This document shows positions 41,568-50,777 of a stretch of 64,000 nucleotides of DNA, piece by piece. Made by a program: the position numbers and the translations under genes. The stretch's first letter is position 1. The number at the start of each line of letters is the position of its first letter. Source of the DNA: Aurantimicrobium sp. MWH-Uga1 (GTDB lineage: Bacteria > Actinomycetota > Actinomycetes > Actinomycetales > Microbacteriaceae); NCBI RefSeq assembly GCF_003325955.1, contig NZ_CP030929.1, positions 434,001 through 498,000 of the forward strand, in the 5' to 3' direction. The notes beneath the pieces were generated by a model. The model searched no databases. It worked only from the letters and a program-made list of their open reading frames with translations, and was not told where the DNA came from.

Positions 41568-44500
41568 CTAGATCAGTGCATCACTGAGGTGGTTGGGGGT
41601 TCCAAAACGGTGCGCTGTGATGCTCACTGCTTGCTCTCGGAGGAAGGGCAACATTTCAACTCGGCCTGCTAACAACACTGGCCCGGCATAGACAGCAAGG
41701 TCGGGCCGGCCATTGGTAGCTGCGGTCACCTGCGCTGCGCTGCCACCGATGAGGCGAATTCGGGCGTTAGTGAGGTCTGTTTCTGCCAAACTGGCCAGCC
41801 AGGACTGGTCTGATCGTTGGTCAACACGGATACCTGTTGCCTGCAATGCCCACAGGTATTTCTCACCCAATGAGGTGGGAACTGAAATGGTGAAGTCTGA
41901 TTCGGCACGCAACGCAGCCAGTACAACACGGAAGAGTTCTACCGGGTTACCTTGCTCCATCAGACGAATCTTGGTGGGAACACTGCGGTAGCGGAACACA
42001 TTGCGCTCGACGCCGAGTTGGGAAACATCAATTGCTTCGCCGAATTCGGTAGCCCAGGCGAACTGATCAAGGCTTGCCGCTTGGCGAATCCAAGAGAGTT
42101 CACCACCGCTGAGGGTTTCAGAACGCTCAATAGCATCGATGAGAGTGTTGACGAACTTGGAAACCGGAGCAATACCAATGTCTTGCGTGGGGGCAATTTC
42201 CCAGTTACCTAAGCCCATGAGGTAGTTTGGTCCACCAGCTTTTGTACCTGCTCCCACAGCGGATTTCTTCCAACCGCCAAAGGGCTGTCGTTGCACAATT
42301 GCGCCAGTTGTTCCGCGGTTGACGTAGAGGTTTCCGGCTTGGATGTTCTCCAGCCAGAGCCCAATCTCATCTGAGTTGAGGGAGTGCAAGCCTGAGGTAA
42401 GTCCGTAATCGATGGCGTTGACCATGTCGATGGCTTCTTCCAGGGTTTTTGCCGTCATGATTCCAAGAACGGGGCCGAAGTATTCAGTCAGGTGGTATTC
42501 ACTGCCGGGTTTGACGCCATCACGCACACCTGGAGACCAGAGTTTGCCTGAGTCGTCCAGCTGTGTGGGCTCAACGAGCCACTTCTCGCCCTTGCCTACG
42601 GAGGTCAATGCGGAGAGCAGTTTGCCCTTGGCGGGTTCAATGATGGGTCCCATCTGGGTGTTGGCATCGTGGGGGTAGCCAACCTTGAGGCTGGCAACAC
42701 CGTCAAGGAGTTGGTTGCGGAATCGCTGCGAAGTGGCCACAGAACCAACAAGGATCACCAAGGATGCTGCAGAACACTTCTGGCCGGCGTGACCAAAGGC
42801 AGAGTAAATGACATCTTTTGCCGCCAAGTCGAGGTCTGCGCTCGGGGTAACAATGATGGCGTTCTTCCCGCTGGTTTCAGCCAGTAGCGGCAGATCATTG
42901 CGTAGTGAACGGAACAGCTCAGCAGTTTCGTAACCTCCGGTGAGGATTACACGGTCCACGCGAGGATCCGAGACCAGCTTGCTGCCGAGTGAACGATCGC
43001 CCATGTTGACCAGTTGGAGAGCATCACGAGGAACACCTGCTTCCCAAAGAGCCTCCACCATGACCGCACCACAACGGCGTGCCTGTGCTGCAGGCTTGAT
43101 AATCACAGGGGATCCTGCGGCCAAAGCTGCCAATGTCGAGCCTGCCGGGATCGCGACTGGGAAGTTCCATGGTGGGGTGACCACGGTCAATCCGGCAGGA
43201 ACAAAACTTGCACCCGAGATGCGCTCAAGCTTCTTTGCCTGCTCAGCGTAATAGTGAGCAAAGTCAATAGCCTCGGTTACTTCAGGGTCGGACTGGTCGA
43301 GAGTCTTCCCTGTTTCACTAGCAGCAACCTCCATCAGTTCTGCCCGGCGTGCTTCAAGAACTTCACCTGCACGGTGAAGGATCTCAGCACGCTCCGTTGC
43401 AGACTTCTGACGCCAGCTCGCGCCAGTGCCGGTCGCTGTTGCAAAAACCTGCTCAAGCTGTGCTTCGGTGGTGATGGTGTGCTGAGCAACAGTCTCATTG
43501 CCCAGCTGCGAAGTAGCAATACGAGAAAGAATTCCATCACCCCAGGCGCGGTTGGCAGCAATGGCGGGATCAGTGTCGGCTGCGTTTTTGAACGAGTCGG
43601 TAGGCATGGGTTCGGCAGGCTTGGTGCGGTCTTGCACGCGGTGGGAGGCAGGAACGCTGTCATCGAGCTCTGCAAGCGAGTTTAAGAAACGGGTCCTTTC
43701 ACGTTCGAACAACGCTTCATTAGCTGCAAGTTCAAACACGGCAGACATGAAGTTGTCCTGTGATGCGCCCTCTTCGAGACGACGAATCAGGTAGGCAATG
43801 GCGACATCAAACTCTGCGGGATGGACTACTGGCGTGTAGAGCAAAAGTCCACCGACGTCTTTCTTGACGGCTTCAGCTTGTCCCTGAGCCATACCCAGCA
43901 ACATTTCGAATTCGATTCCCGACTGCACGCCACGCTTGTTTGCCAAAAGCCAGGAGTAGGCAACATCAAAGAGGTTGTGGCCGGCAACACCAATGCGGAC
44001 ATTCTGAATACGGTCTGGGTGTAGGGCGTAGTTGATGACGCGCTTGTAGTTGGTGTCGCTGTCTTGCTTGGTGTGCCAGGTCGCCAGAGGCCAGTCGTGC
44101 AGTGCTGCCTCAACACGTTCCATAGGGAGGTTGGCTCCCTTTACAACACGAACCTTAATGCCGGCACCGCCGCGTGCGCGGCGTGCAGCAGACCACTCTT
44201 GGAGCTGCATCATGGCGGCAAGGGCGTCTGGCAGGTATGCCTGGAGCACGATGCCTGCCTCGAGGTTCAATAGTTCAGGACGATCGAGGATGCGGGTGAA
44301 CACCGCGATGGTGATGTCGAGATCCTTGAACTCTTCCATGTCCAGGTTGATGAACTTCGGAGTGGGGCTTTCTGCGGCGAGGTGGAACAGGGGGAGCAAG
44401 CGCTCAACCACATGCTCAACGTCCTGCTCAAATGCCCAGGCTGAGTGTGGTGCAACAGTGGAAGAAACTTTGATGGAAACGTAGTCGACATCATCGCGAG

Positions 44501-45002
44501 CCAGAAGTGCCCGTGTGCCTTCCAAACGGCGTGCTGCTTCGCGCTCGCCGAGGACGGCTTCACCGAGCAGGTTGACGTTGAGGCGAATGCCTGGCTTGCG
44601 AAGCTTGGCAATAGCTCCACCGAGTTTGGCGTCGGTGGCGTCCACGATGAGGTGACCAACCATGTTGCGCAGCACCTTGCGTGAGATAGGAATAACTACA
44701 CCAGGCATCAGGGGGGCGAATGCACCACCAAGGCGCACTGCTGCCCGCATATACCACGGCAGGAAGCCAGGTACTTTGGGGGCAAGTTCACGTAGGTTAT
44801 GTGCTGCAACCTTGAGATCTTCGGGGCGAACAACACCATCGACGAAGCCCACGGTGAAGGCCAGACCGGTGGGATCTTTCAAGACGCCCGCTAACATCAC
44901 GGCACTGGAATCAACAGGGAAACCTTGTGCTTCGGTCAACCATTTGCGAACAAGAGCGATGGAATCGTTGGCCAGTTCAGGGGAGTATGCATCAGCGGTC
45001 AT
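41568..45002 (-). CDS. putA: Bifunctional proline dehydrogenase / L-glutamate gamma-semialdehyde dehydrogenase
   Basis: 1144 residues from ATG 45002 (the frame is open to 45062 with no better start). The N-terminal half is the FAD proline dehydrogenase barrel (LNVNLLGEAVLGEREAARRL, GLLLYTPVVHPAEFDVAIAYLIRRLEEG). The second part is the P5C dehydrogenase with WNFPVAIPAGSTLAALAAG, AETSGKNAIIV and nucleophile Cys743 in GHAGQKCSAASLVIL. A C-terminal region of about 200 residues follows. No N-terminal ribbon-helix-helix DNA-binding domain is present, so it does not self-regulate like E. coli PutA. It oxidises proline to glutamate. The divergent LysR gene is the likely regulator. Confidence 0.95.
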   Translation of the reverse strand: MTADAYSPELANDSIALVRKWLTEAQGFPVDSSAVMLAGVLKDPTGLAFTVGFVDGVVRPEDLKVAAHNLRELAPKVPGFLPWYMRAAVRLGGAFAPLMPGVVIPISRKVLRNMVGHLIVDATDAKLGGAIAKLRKPGIRLNVNLLGEAVLGEREAARRLEGTRALLARDDVDYVSIKVSSTVAPHSAWAFEQDVEHVVERLLPLFHLAAESPTPKFINLDMEEFKDLDITIAVFTRILDRPELLNLEAGIVLQAYLPDALAAMMQLQEWSAARRARGGAGIKVRVVKGANLPMERVEAALHDWPLATWHTKQDSDTNYKRVINYALHPDRIQNVRIGVAGHNLFDVAYSWLLANKRGVQSGIEFEMLLGMAQGQAEAVKKDVGGLLLYTPVVHPAEFDVAIAYLIRRLEEGASQDNFMSAVFELAANEALFERERTRFLNSLAELDDSVPASHRVQDRTKPAEPMPTDSFKNAADTDPAIAANRAWGDGILSRIATSQLGNETVAQHTITTEAQLEQVFATATGTGASWRQKSATERAEILHRAGEVLEARRAELMEVAASETGKTLDQSDPEVTEAIDFAHYYAEQAKKLERISGASFVPAGLTVVTPPWNFPVAIPAGSTLAALAAGSPVIIKPAAQARRCGAVMVEALWEAGVPRDALQLVNMGDRSLGSKLVSDPRVDRVILTGGYETAELFRSLRNDLPLLAETSGKNAIIVTPSADLDLAAKDVIYSAFGHAGQKCSAASLVILVGSVATSQRFRNQLLDGVASLKVGYPHDANTQMGPIIEPAKGKLLSALTSVGKGEKWLVEPTQLDDSGKLWSPGVRDGVKPGSEYHLTEYFGPVLGIMTAKTLEEAIDMVNAIDYGLTSGLHSLNSDEIGLWLENIQAGNLYVNRGTTGAIVQRQPFGGWKKSAVGAGTKAGGPNYLMGLGNWEIAPTQDIGIAPVSKFVNTLIDAIERSETLSGGELSWIRQAASLDQFAWATEFGEAIDVSQLGVERNVFRYRSVPTKIRLMEQGNPVELFRVVLAALRAESDFTISVPTSLGEKYLWALQATGIRVDQRSDQSWLASLAETDLTNARIRLIGGSAAQVTAATNGRPDLAVYAGPVLLAGRVEMLPFLREQAVSITAHRFGTPNHLSDALI

Positions 45003-45014
45003 GTGTATAGTCTG
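45003..45014 (-). promoter_or_regulatory. Possible leaderless promoter -10 of putA
   Basis: Minus-strand CAGACT (45014-45009), 6 bases, then the ATG at 45002. A small dyad CTTTAGATAAAG (45027-45038) lies just upstream and could be a regulator site. Confidence 0.35.
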
Positions 45015-45091
45015 GCGGGCAAAAGACTTTAGATAAAGCGCACATTTATTACTATTACTCATTAGAATTACTTAACTATTGAGAGGTGCTC

Positions 45092-46003
45092 ATGCTCGAT
45101 CTTCGAAGACTGCGTCTGCTGCGAGAGGTTAAGTTGCGTGGCACCCTTGCCGAGGTGGCTGAGGCCCTCAACTACAGCCCTTCAGCGGTGTCCCAGCAAC
45201 TTGCTCTTTTGGAGAAAGAAGTCGGCGTCCCCTTGCTGCGCAAGAGTGGACGCAGAGTATCTCTCACGCCTCAAGCCGAGATTCTCGTGGCCCATACCTC
45301 GACAGTTCTCGAAGTACTCGAACAGGCTGAAGCTGAAGTCACGACCTCACTGGAGCGACCTGCAGGCATCGTTCGATTGGCTGTGTTCCAGTCTGCTGCT
45401 TTGGCATTGCTGCCCGATGCTCTGACCTTGGTGCGCCAGGAGTATCCCGAAATGCGCCTGGAAGTAACACAACAAGAACCAGAGGCTGCCTTGCATGCAA
45501 CTTGGACGAGAGACTTTGATCTCGTCATTGCTGAGCAATACCCCGGTCATGCAGCACCTCGTCACCCTGAACTTGATCGTGTGGATTTGACCACAGATCC
45601 AATTCGATTGGGTGTTTCCAGAAAACTCGTCGACGAGTATCACATTAAGAACTTGGCTGACACCGCAGGGCTTCCCTGGGTGATGGAGCCTCGGGGAACG
45701 GCATCGCGTCACTGGGCAGAACAAGCCTGCCGCCAGGCAGGTTTTGAACCAGATGTGCAGTTTGAAACTGCCGATATTCAAGCCCACATTCGTTTGGTGG
45801 AGTCTGGCAATGCCGTTGCACTACTCACAGGTCTTGCCTGGGTAGGTCGCAAGGTGACCGTTGATCTCATTGATCTTCCCGGCAACCCGCGCAGAACAGT
45901 CTTCACTGCAGCCCGACGAGCAAGTGTCGGAAGCCCCGCAATCCAAGTCTGTCGGGATGTTCTCTCAAGAACTGCAGAACTGGTTAACCCTGCCGCACGT
46001 TAA
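45092..46003 (+). CDS. LysR-family transcriptional regulator
   Basis: 303 residues. N-terminal helix-turn-helix LAEVAEALNYSPSAVSQQLALLEKEVGVPLL (about 18-48) and a periplasmic-binding-like effector domain. I chose ATG 45092 because GAGAGG lies six bases upstream; GTG 45086 is in frame but worse placed. Divergent from putA across 89 bases, so it probably controls proline catabolism. Similar proteins include ArgP/IciA-like regulators. The 3' end overlaps the convergent DoxX-like gene by 20 bases. Confidence 0.9.
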   Translation: MLDLRRLRLLREVKLRGTLAEVAEALNYSPSAVSQQLALLEKEVGVPLLRKSGRRVSLTPQAEILVAHTSTVLEVLEQAEAEVTTSLERPAGIVRLAVFQSAALALLPDALTLVRQEYPEMRLEVTQQEPEAALHATWTRDFDLVIAEQYPGHAAPRHPELDRVDLTTDPIRLGVSRKLVDEYHIKNLADTAGLPWVMEPRGTASRHWAEQACRQAGFEPDVQFETADIQAHIRLVESGNAVALLTGLAWVGRKVTVDLIDLPGNPRRTVFTAARRASVGSPAIQVCRDVLSRTAELVNPAAR

Positions 46004-46361
46004 CCGGAGACTTCCACGCCCACCACAGCAGCAGCAGCTGCAATGGCAGACGCACAAACGCAATAACAGTCAACACGGTGTCCCCAGCCCCGATCGTGCT
46101 GAAGGCAAACCAAATATTGGCAGGCCAAATAGCCAGAAGTGTTAATACCGTAACCGTCGGTGCCCACCGTGCTCTGAGCAGAAGGCCGACAACACACACC
46201 AGCTCCACCACACCACTGACATAGACAACACCGAGGTTGACTCCTTCACCCAATTCAGGTGGCATCAACCACAGAAATCCTTGAGGCGTGACAAGGTGGA
46301 GAAAACCGCTGAGTCCTAACAGCGCAATGACTATCCAACTACCTACACCGCGCTTATTCAT
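45984..46361 (-). CDS. DoxX-like membrane protein
   Basis: 125 residues with four hydrophobic segments, LLGLSGFLHLVTPQGFLWLMPPEL at the start and VYVSGVVELVCVVGLLLR in the second helix. This is the DoxX/DoxD-like membrane family. Role unknown; some relatives act in thiosulfate or oxidative-stress chemistry. A Shine-Dalgarno GGAAG precedes the ATG. It lies 2 bases after the aminopeptidase gene, so it is the distal gene of a two-gene unit. Confidence 0.72.
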   Translation of the reverse strand: MNKRGVGSWIVIALLGLSGFLHLVTPQGFLWLMPPELGEGVNLGVVYVSGVVELVCVVGLLLRARWAPTVTVLTLLAIWPANIWFAFSTIGAGDTVLTVIAFVRLPLQLLLLWWAWKSPVNVRQG

Positions 46362-46363
46362 GG

Positions 46364-47821
46364 TTACTTCCGTTTCTTTTTCGCCAGAGCCTCAGCTTTG
46401 AGTTGTGCAGCTTTAGCAGCCTTGGTTGCAGCGACATGAGGGGCTAGCCATGCCTCAACATCATCTGCTGTTCTCGGAAGTGCAATCGTGAGGTTTTCCG
46501 CACCGGTGGCTGTCACCAAAATATCGTCCTCGATGCGCACACCAATTCCACGGTATTCCTCGGGGACGGTGAGGTCATCGGGCTGGAAGTACAGTCCAGG
46601 CTCAATCGTGAAGATCATGCCTTCCTTCACGATGCCGTCCATATACATCTCGCGACGTGCTTGAGCACAGTCGTGAACATCAATACCGAGGTGGTGGCTG
46701 GTGCCATGGACCATGTAGCGGCGGTGATGCTGGTTCTCAGGAAGAAGTGCCTCTTCAACTGTGACAGGAAGAAGGCCCCACTCTGCAGTTTTACGAGCGA
46801 TCACTGCCATCGCTGTGTTGTGAACATCACGGAAAGTAATCCCCGGCTTCACAATGGCGAAGGCAGCATCAGCTGCCTCACGCACAGCTTCATAAACTTT
46901 GCGCTGAACCGGGGTAAACGTGCCGCTAACAGGCAGAGTTCGTGTCACATCTGCGGTGTAATAGCTATCGCGTTCAACTCCTGCATCAATCAGGATGAGG
47001 TCACCCTCATTGACGACACCGTCGTTAGTGACCCAGTGCAAGATGCAGGCGTGAGCGCCACTGGCGGCAATAGTGCCGTAACCAACGCCATTGCCCTCCA
47101 AGCGTGCACGTGAAGCAAAAGCTCCCTCGACTAGGCGTTCACCACGTACATTCCCAGCAAGAGCTGGAAGAACACGAGCAATATCTGCAAATCCACGAAC
47201 GCTGGAGGCGACTGCCTCACGCATTTCTGCTATCTCAAACTCATCCTTGACCAGGCGCATTTCTGAAAGGTCGCGAGCAAGATCTTCAGGAATCTCTGTA
47301 ACCGCTTTATCTGCTTCAGGGAGTTCATCAAGGTGCTTGGTTGACATACCTAGGTCACCGGCGACCTGAGCTAAAGAAGGCCGTGGGCCTATCCAAAACT
47401 CACCAATGTCGCTGTTGGCATAAAACTCATCCGAGTCACGACCGGCGCGCTCGCGGAAATACAAGGTTGATGTGTGACCATTCGCAGTGGGTTCCATCAC
47501 AAGTACTGAATCTGGTTCTGAATCTGAACCCCAGCCGGTAAGCCAACTAAATGCTGAATCGGCGCGGAAAGGATAGAAGGTGTCATTACTGCGCCGTTTC
47601 ATGGGGCCGGCGGGAATAACAATGCGCTTTCCCGGGTGAGCTTGACTCAGTGCCTTACGACGCGCAGCGGCATATGAGGCCTGTTCACGCGGCGAGGGAA
47701 TCTGCTCTTGTCGATCTGCCCAGTTGCTTCCGATGTATTTCTGGAAAGTATCCGATGCCGGAGTTGTTGACCTGTTTTCGGTGCCGAGGGGGGCTTCGTG
47801 CTGGGCATCTTCCGCGTTCAT
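46364..47821 (-). CDS. Xaa-Pro aminopeptidase (M24B)
   Basis: 485 residues. The N-terminal AMP_N domain contains FYPFRADSAFSWLTGWGSDSEPDSVLVM. The C-terminal pita-bread fold has the dimetal ligands: Asp in LILIDAGVERDSYYTADVTRT, His in HGTSHHLGIDVHD, Glu in IFTIEPGLYF and Glu in GVRIEDDILVT. It removes N-terminal residues before proline, feeding proline to PutA in peptide-based nutrition (inference). It ends in a Lys/Ala-rich tail. A CAGACT box lies 6 bases before the ATG. Confidence 0.92.
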   Translation of the reverse strand: MNAEDAQHEAPLGTENRSTTPASDTFQKYIGSNWADRQEQIPSPREQASYAAARRKALSQAHPGKRIVIPAGPMKRRSNDTFYPFRADSAFSWLTGWGSDSEPDSVLVMEPTANGHTSTLYFRERAGRDSDEFYANSDIGEFWIGPRPSLAQVAGDLGMSTKHLDELPEADKAVTEIPEDLARDLSEMRLVKDEFEIAEMREAVASSVRGFADIARVLPALAGNVRGERLVEGAFASRARLEGNGVGYGTIAASGAHACILHWVTNDGVVNEGDLILIDAGVERDSYYTADVTRTLPVSGTFTPVQRKVYEAVREAADAAFAIVKPGITFRDVHNTAMAVIARKTAEWGLLPVTVEEALLPENQHHRRYMVHGTSHHLGIDVHDCAQARREMYMDGIVKEGMIFTIEPGLYFQPDDLTVPEEYRGIGVRIEDDILVTATGAENLTIALPRTADDVEAWLAPHVAATKAAKAAQLKAEALAKKKRK

Positions 47822-47833
47822 GCTTCTAGTCTG
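47822..47833 (-). promoter_or_regulatory. Possible leaderless promoter -10 of the Xaa-Pro aminopeptidase gene
   Basis: Minus-strand CAGACT (47833-47828), 6 bases, then the ATG at 47821. It is the same hexamer and spacing as at putA. Confidence 0.35.
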
Positions 47834-47877
47834 TCATCGTCAGTCGGGAAAAGTCTCAGCTTGTCCTCAGCCAGGCA

Positions 47878-47889
47878 TAGAGTGAAAGG
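47878..47889 (+). promoter_or_regulatory. Leaderless promoter -10 of the PHP-domain gene
   Basis: TAGAGT (47878-47883) plus 6 bases, then the GTG at 47890. The 6 bases include AAAGG but are too close to the start to be a useful Shine-Dalgarno. Confidence 0.45.
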
Positions 47890-48759
47890 GTGGAAGCATT
47901 TTTACGAGCTCAAAGTCCTATCGACTTGCACCTCCACAGCAATGTCTCGGATGGCACAGGCTCTCCATCTGAGGTGGTGCGCGAGGCACACGCCGCTGGT
48001 GTGCGCACCATGGCGTTGACAGATCACGACACTACTGCTGGTTGGGATGAAGCGCGTGAAGAGTGCCTGGATTTGGGAATGACTTTCATCCCAGGTATGG
48101 AGTTCACCTCTCGTATTGAACATGGCAGCATCCACATCTTGGCGTATCTTTTCGACCCCAACTATGCGCCTTTAGTTGAGGAGCTCAAGAAGCTCCAGAG
48201 CGACCGCGAAAATCGTCTGCGCCAAATGACAGAAAACGTTTCCGCGGACTACGACATCACCTGGGAACATGTGCTGGAGCAAGTCTCAGCCTCAGGGAAG
48301 TCTGTGGGTCGCCCCCACCTTGCTGATGCATTGGTTGCTCGAGGGATTATTTCTGAACGCAGTGAGGCATTCTCAGGAATTCTCTCCAAAGACGGGCCGT
48401 ACTACGTCTCCCAATATGCCCTTGACCCTGTCTCTGCCGTGAAACTGATTAGAGCTGCCGGGGGTGTTCCTGTGATGGCTCACCCCACCACGAAGGGGCG
48501 TGTAGCTCCAATGGAATACATTGATCGCCTTATCGATGCAGGCCTCGGCGGTTACGAAATAGATCACCGAGAGAATATGGAACCGGGGAAAACTATCCTG
48601 CGGGAACTCTGTCTGGAGCGCGGTCTGATAATCACCGGCTCCAGTGACTACCACGGAACGGGCAAACCCAACCAGCCAGGAGAAAACACAACAACTCCAG
48701 AGATGCTTGCCAAAATTATTGAGCAGGGAACAGGTTCCGAACCGAGCTACCCTGCGTAG
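47890..48759 (+). CDS. PHP-domain phosphoesterase (TrpH/RNase AM-like)
   Basis: 289 residues. The PHP metal site is visible: DLHLHSNVSDGTGSP (His14, His16, Asp21), ALTDHDTTAGWDEA near 42-55, HILAYLFDP near 85, and the distal GSSDYHGTGKPN near 252-263. The layout matches E. coli YciV/TrpH, a 5'-3' exonuclease on short RNAs and 3',5'-bisphosphate nucleotidase. That function is inferred from family resemblance. GTG start. Its end overlaps the convergent small gene by 13 bases. Confidence 0.85.
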   Translation: MEAFLRAQSPIDLHLHSNVSDGTGSPSEVVREAHAAGVRTMALTDHDTTAGWDEAREECLDLGMTFIPGMEFTSRIEHGSIHILAYLFDPNYAPLVEELKKLQSDRENRLRQMTENVSADYDITWEHVLEQVSASGKSVGRPHLADALVARGIISERSEAFSGILSKDGPYYVSQYALDPVSAVKLIRAAGGVPVMAHPTTKGRVAPMEYIDRLIDAGLGGYEIDHRENMEPGKTILRELCLERGLIITGSSDYHGTGKPNQPGENTTTPEMLAKIIEQGTGSEPSYPA

Positions 48760-49094
48760 AAGGCGGACTTGCCCTTGACCTCAGCCGCAATGCTGGAAAT
48801 GTTTCCATCGCCATACGACGCAATAACTTCAGTAATCACAACTTGATAGCCTTCGTACCAGCGACTGACCTTTCCTTTGGCGTCGCGGTGATCGCCAAAG
48901 CGGGCCAGTTTGGTTAGGGCCTCTTTGGTTTCGAAATAGTAGATCGAGTTCGTAACCCTGGTATCAGGTTTGACCCACTTTTCCACTCCAAGAAAGCCAG
49001 GAAGAGCTGCGACGTATTCCTCAATGGAGTCATCGAGGCGGTAGAACTCTTCGTCGTAGGTTCCTGGATTGAATATGAATTGAACAGCGAACAT
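48747..49094 (-). CDS. Dimeric alpha-beta barrel (ABM-like) small protein
   Basis: 115 residues. N-terminal strand MFAVQFIFNPGTYDEEFYRLDDSIEEYVAALPGFLGVEKW and a following SIYYFETKEALTKLARFGDH resemble the antibiotic-biosynthesis-monooxygenase/stress-responsive barrel fold. Some such proteins degrade heme or quinols; others have no known activity. Catalytic residues cannot be assigned. The gene is convergent with the PHP-domain gene and divergent from the transporter at 49123. Confidence 0.6.
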   Translation of the reverse strand: MFAVQFIFNPGTYDEEFYRLDDSIEEYVAALPGFLGVEKWVKPDTRVTNSIYYFETKEALTKLARFGDHRDAKGKVSRWYEGYQVVITEVIASYGDGNISSIAAEVKGKSAFYAG

Positions 49095-49109
49095 CAGCTA
49101 GCTTCCACA

Positions 49110-49122
49110 TAGAGTGAACAGT
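49110..49122 (+). promoter_or_regulatory. Leaderless promoter -10 of the EamA transporter gene
   Basis: TAGAGT (49110-49115) plus 7 bases, then the ATG at 49123. It overlaps an alternative GTG start (49114), which is therefore disfavoured. Confidence 0.4.
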
Positions 49123-50070
49123 ATGTCCAATCACAGTAGCGCGGCCCACAGCCAGTCGCCTGTTGTTAGTAAAGATACCTTTGGGCATAAATACGCTGGA
49201 CTCATTTTTGGCTTCATCGGTATTGCCTCGTTCTCCTTCTCTTTGCCTATGACAAAGATTGCTCTGCTTGGATTCCCCCCGGTCTTTCTGGGTGCTGGCC
49301 GGGCAGCAGTTGCGGCAGGTATTGCTGCGGTTGTCTTAGCGGTGACGCGCACTGCACTTCCACGTGGAATGCAATGGGTTCGATTGGGCGTTGTTGCACT
49401 CGGGGTTGTTGTGGGTTTTCCCTTTTTTACCTCATTCGCACTTGAGCATGCGCCTGCGTCCCACGGTGCAGTAGTGATTGGCTTACTACCGGCAGCAACG
49501 GCTGTTGCTGCTGTTATTCGTGGCAAAGAACGCCCTTCGAAAACCTTCTGGGCTGCTTCCATCCTGGGAGCAATTGCCGTCGTCGTGTTCTCTGGTCTCA
49601 GCTCTGGAGCGCAATTCCATCTTGAACTTGGAGATATCTATTTCCTTGCAGCAGTCGTGTGTGCCGCTATCGGCTATGCCGAGGGAGGCATGCTTTCGCG
49701 TGAAATTGGATCGTGGCAAACCATTAGTTGGGCACTGATTGTGGCATTGCCTGTGATGTTGCCTATGGCATTCACAAGCGTCTCTGGTTTGGAGTGGGCA
49801 CGTGTTCCTGCTTTAGCTTGGCTGGGGTTTGCCTATATTGCGGTGATCTCGATGTATCTAGGATTTTTTGCATGGTATCGAGGTCTCGCAATTGGGCCCA
49901 TGGCATCAGTGAGCCAAATACAGTTGCTACAACCGCTGTTGACGATTTTGTGGGCAGCACTATTTTTTGGCGAGAGTGTTGGTTTTGCTGAATGGATTGC
50001 TGCCGCTGCGGTTATTGCCTGCGCGGGTGTTGCGGTACGTGCTCGGGTAAAAACAGCGAGCACGAGATAG
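49123..50070 (+). CDS. EamA/DMT-family transporter
   Basis: 315 residues with ten hydrophobic segments arranged as two EamA repeats (AGLIFGFIGIASFSFSLPMTKIAL in the first; LGDIYFLAAVVCAAIGYAEGGMLSREIG in the second). It is a probable exporter or importer of amino acids or other metabolites; the substrate is unknown. ATG 49123 is preferred to GTG 49114 by the -10 spacing. Its stop abuts the end of the convergent GAP-family gene. Confidence 0.85.
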   Translation: MSNHSSAAHSQSPVVSKDTFGHKYAGLIFGFIGIASFSFSLPMTKIALLGFPPVFLGAGRAAVAAGIAAVVLAVTRTALPRGMQWVRLGVVALGVVVGFPFFTSFALEHAPASHGAVVIGLLPAATAVAAVIRGKERPSKTFWAASILGAIAVVVFSGLSSGAQFHLELGDIYFLAAVVCAAIGYAEGGMLSREIGSWQTISWALIVALPVMLPMAFTSVSGLEWARVPALAWLGFAYIAVISMYLGFFAWYRGLAIGPMASVSQIQLLQPLLTILWAALFFGESVGFAEWIAAAAVIACAGVAVRARVKTASTR

Positions 50071-50772
50071 CTACCAGTTAATCCAGCCGAATTTCCCTGC
50101 ACCCGCAGCAATAATGATGCAATATACGGCAAAGAAGACAGCCACAACACCAAGGATTTTGAACTGGTGATCCATCGTGAAACGGAACATCTTATCCAGC
50201 AGTTCTTCGGCTTTTTCGCCCCGGATAAGTCTCCAGATTGGGGGCAAAATAACCCCAATAAGTGCGATGAGATAGACCAGAAGCGCGGTGGGAATTTTGA
50301 ACCAAATATCCACCTTGCTTGCCGCAATGTCATGAAGGGCAGGAATTAGCAACGCAAAACTGGTGACATCTTTGATGCTCAAAGCAAAAGCAACACCGAA
50401 AAAGGTGATGGGGCGGGCTTTGTTCAGACCCGCCGTGAGACGCATTTCGGAACTCTTGGCAAGTTCAGGGTGAGGCATAAATAACCACGTTGCCGAGGCG
50501 CCGAGAATGATGCCAATAATGAGCCAAATTGCGCCACCGAGTGGAGAATCTTGGCCACGGTTATCGGCAGGCAAAGAGGCAAAACCAAAGAGCAGAAGAG
50601 AAATGGCCAGTGCGAATGCGAGGCCGGCACCTGTTGCTGTCGCGATTGTTCGAGACACCCATCGTGGTGAAACTGCAGCAACGAGCTGAAGACCAAATAG
50701 AGATGGGGTGAACGCGGCTCCAATGGCCAGTGGAATTACTCGGAAAAGTAATTCAATTTCATCTTTGCCCAT
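50071..50772 (-). CDS. GAP-family membrane protein (Sap/LysE superfamily)
   Basis: 233 residues, six hydrophobic segments, with LLFRVIPLAIGAAFTPSLFGLQLVAAVSP at the start and FFGVAFALSIKDVTSFALLIPALHDIA in the middle. These match the GAP family named for the mycobacterial sulfolipid-1-addressing protein. Transported molecule unknown. It starts 5 bases after the DEAD-box helicase gene ends, so it probably belongs to the same transcript. Confidence 0.7.
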   Translation of the reverse strand: MGKDEIELLFRVIPLAIGAAFTPSLFGLQLVAAVSPRWVSRTIATATGAGLAFALAISLLLFGFASLPADNRGQDSPLGGAIWLIIGIILGASATWLFMPHPELAKSSEMRLTAGLNKARPITFFGVAFALSIKDVTSFALLIPALHDIAASKVDIWFKIPTALLVYLIALIGVILPPIWRLIRGEKAEELLDKMFRFTMDHQFKILGVVAVFFAVYCIIIAAGAGKFGWINW

Positions 50773-50777
50773 AAAAC

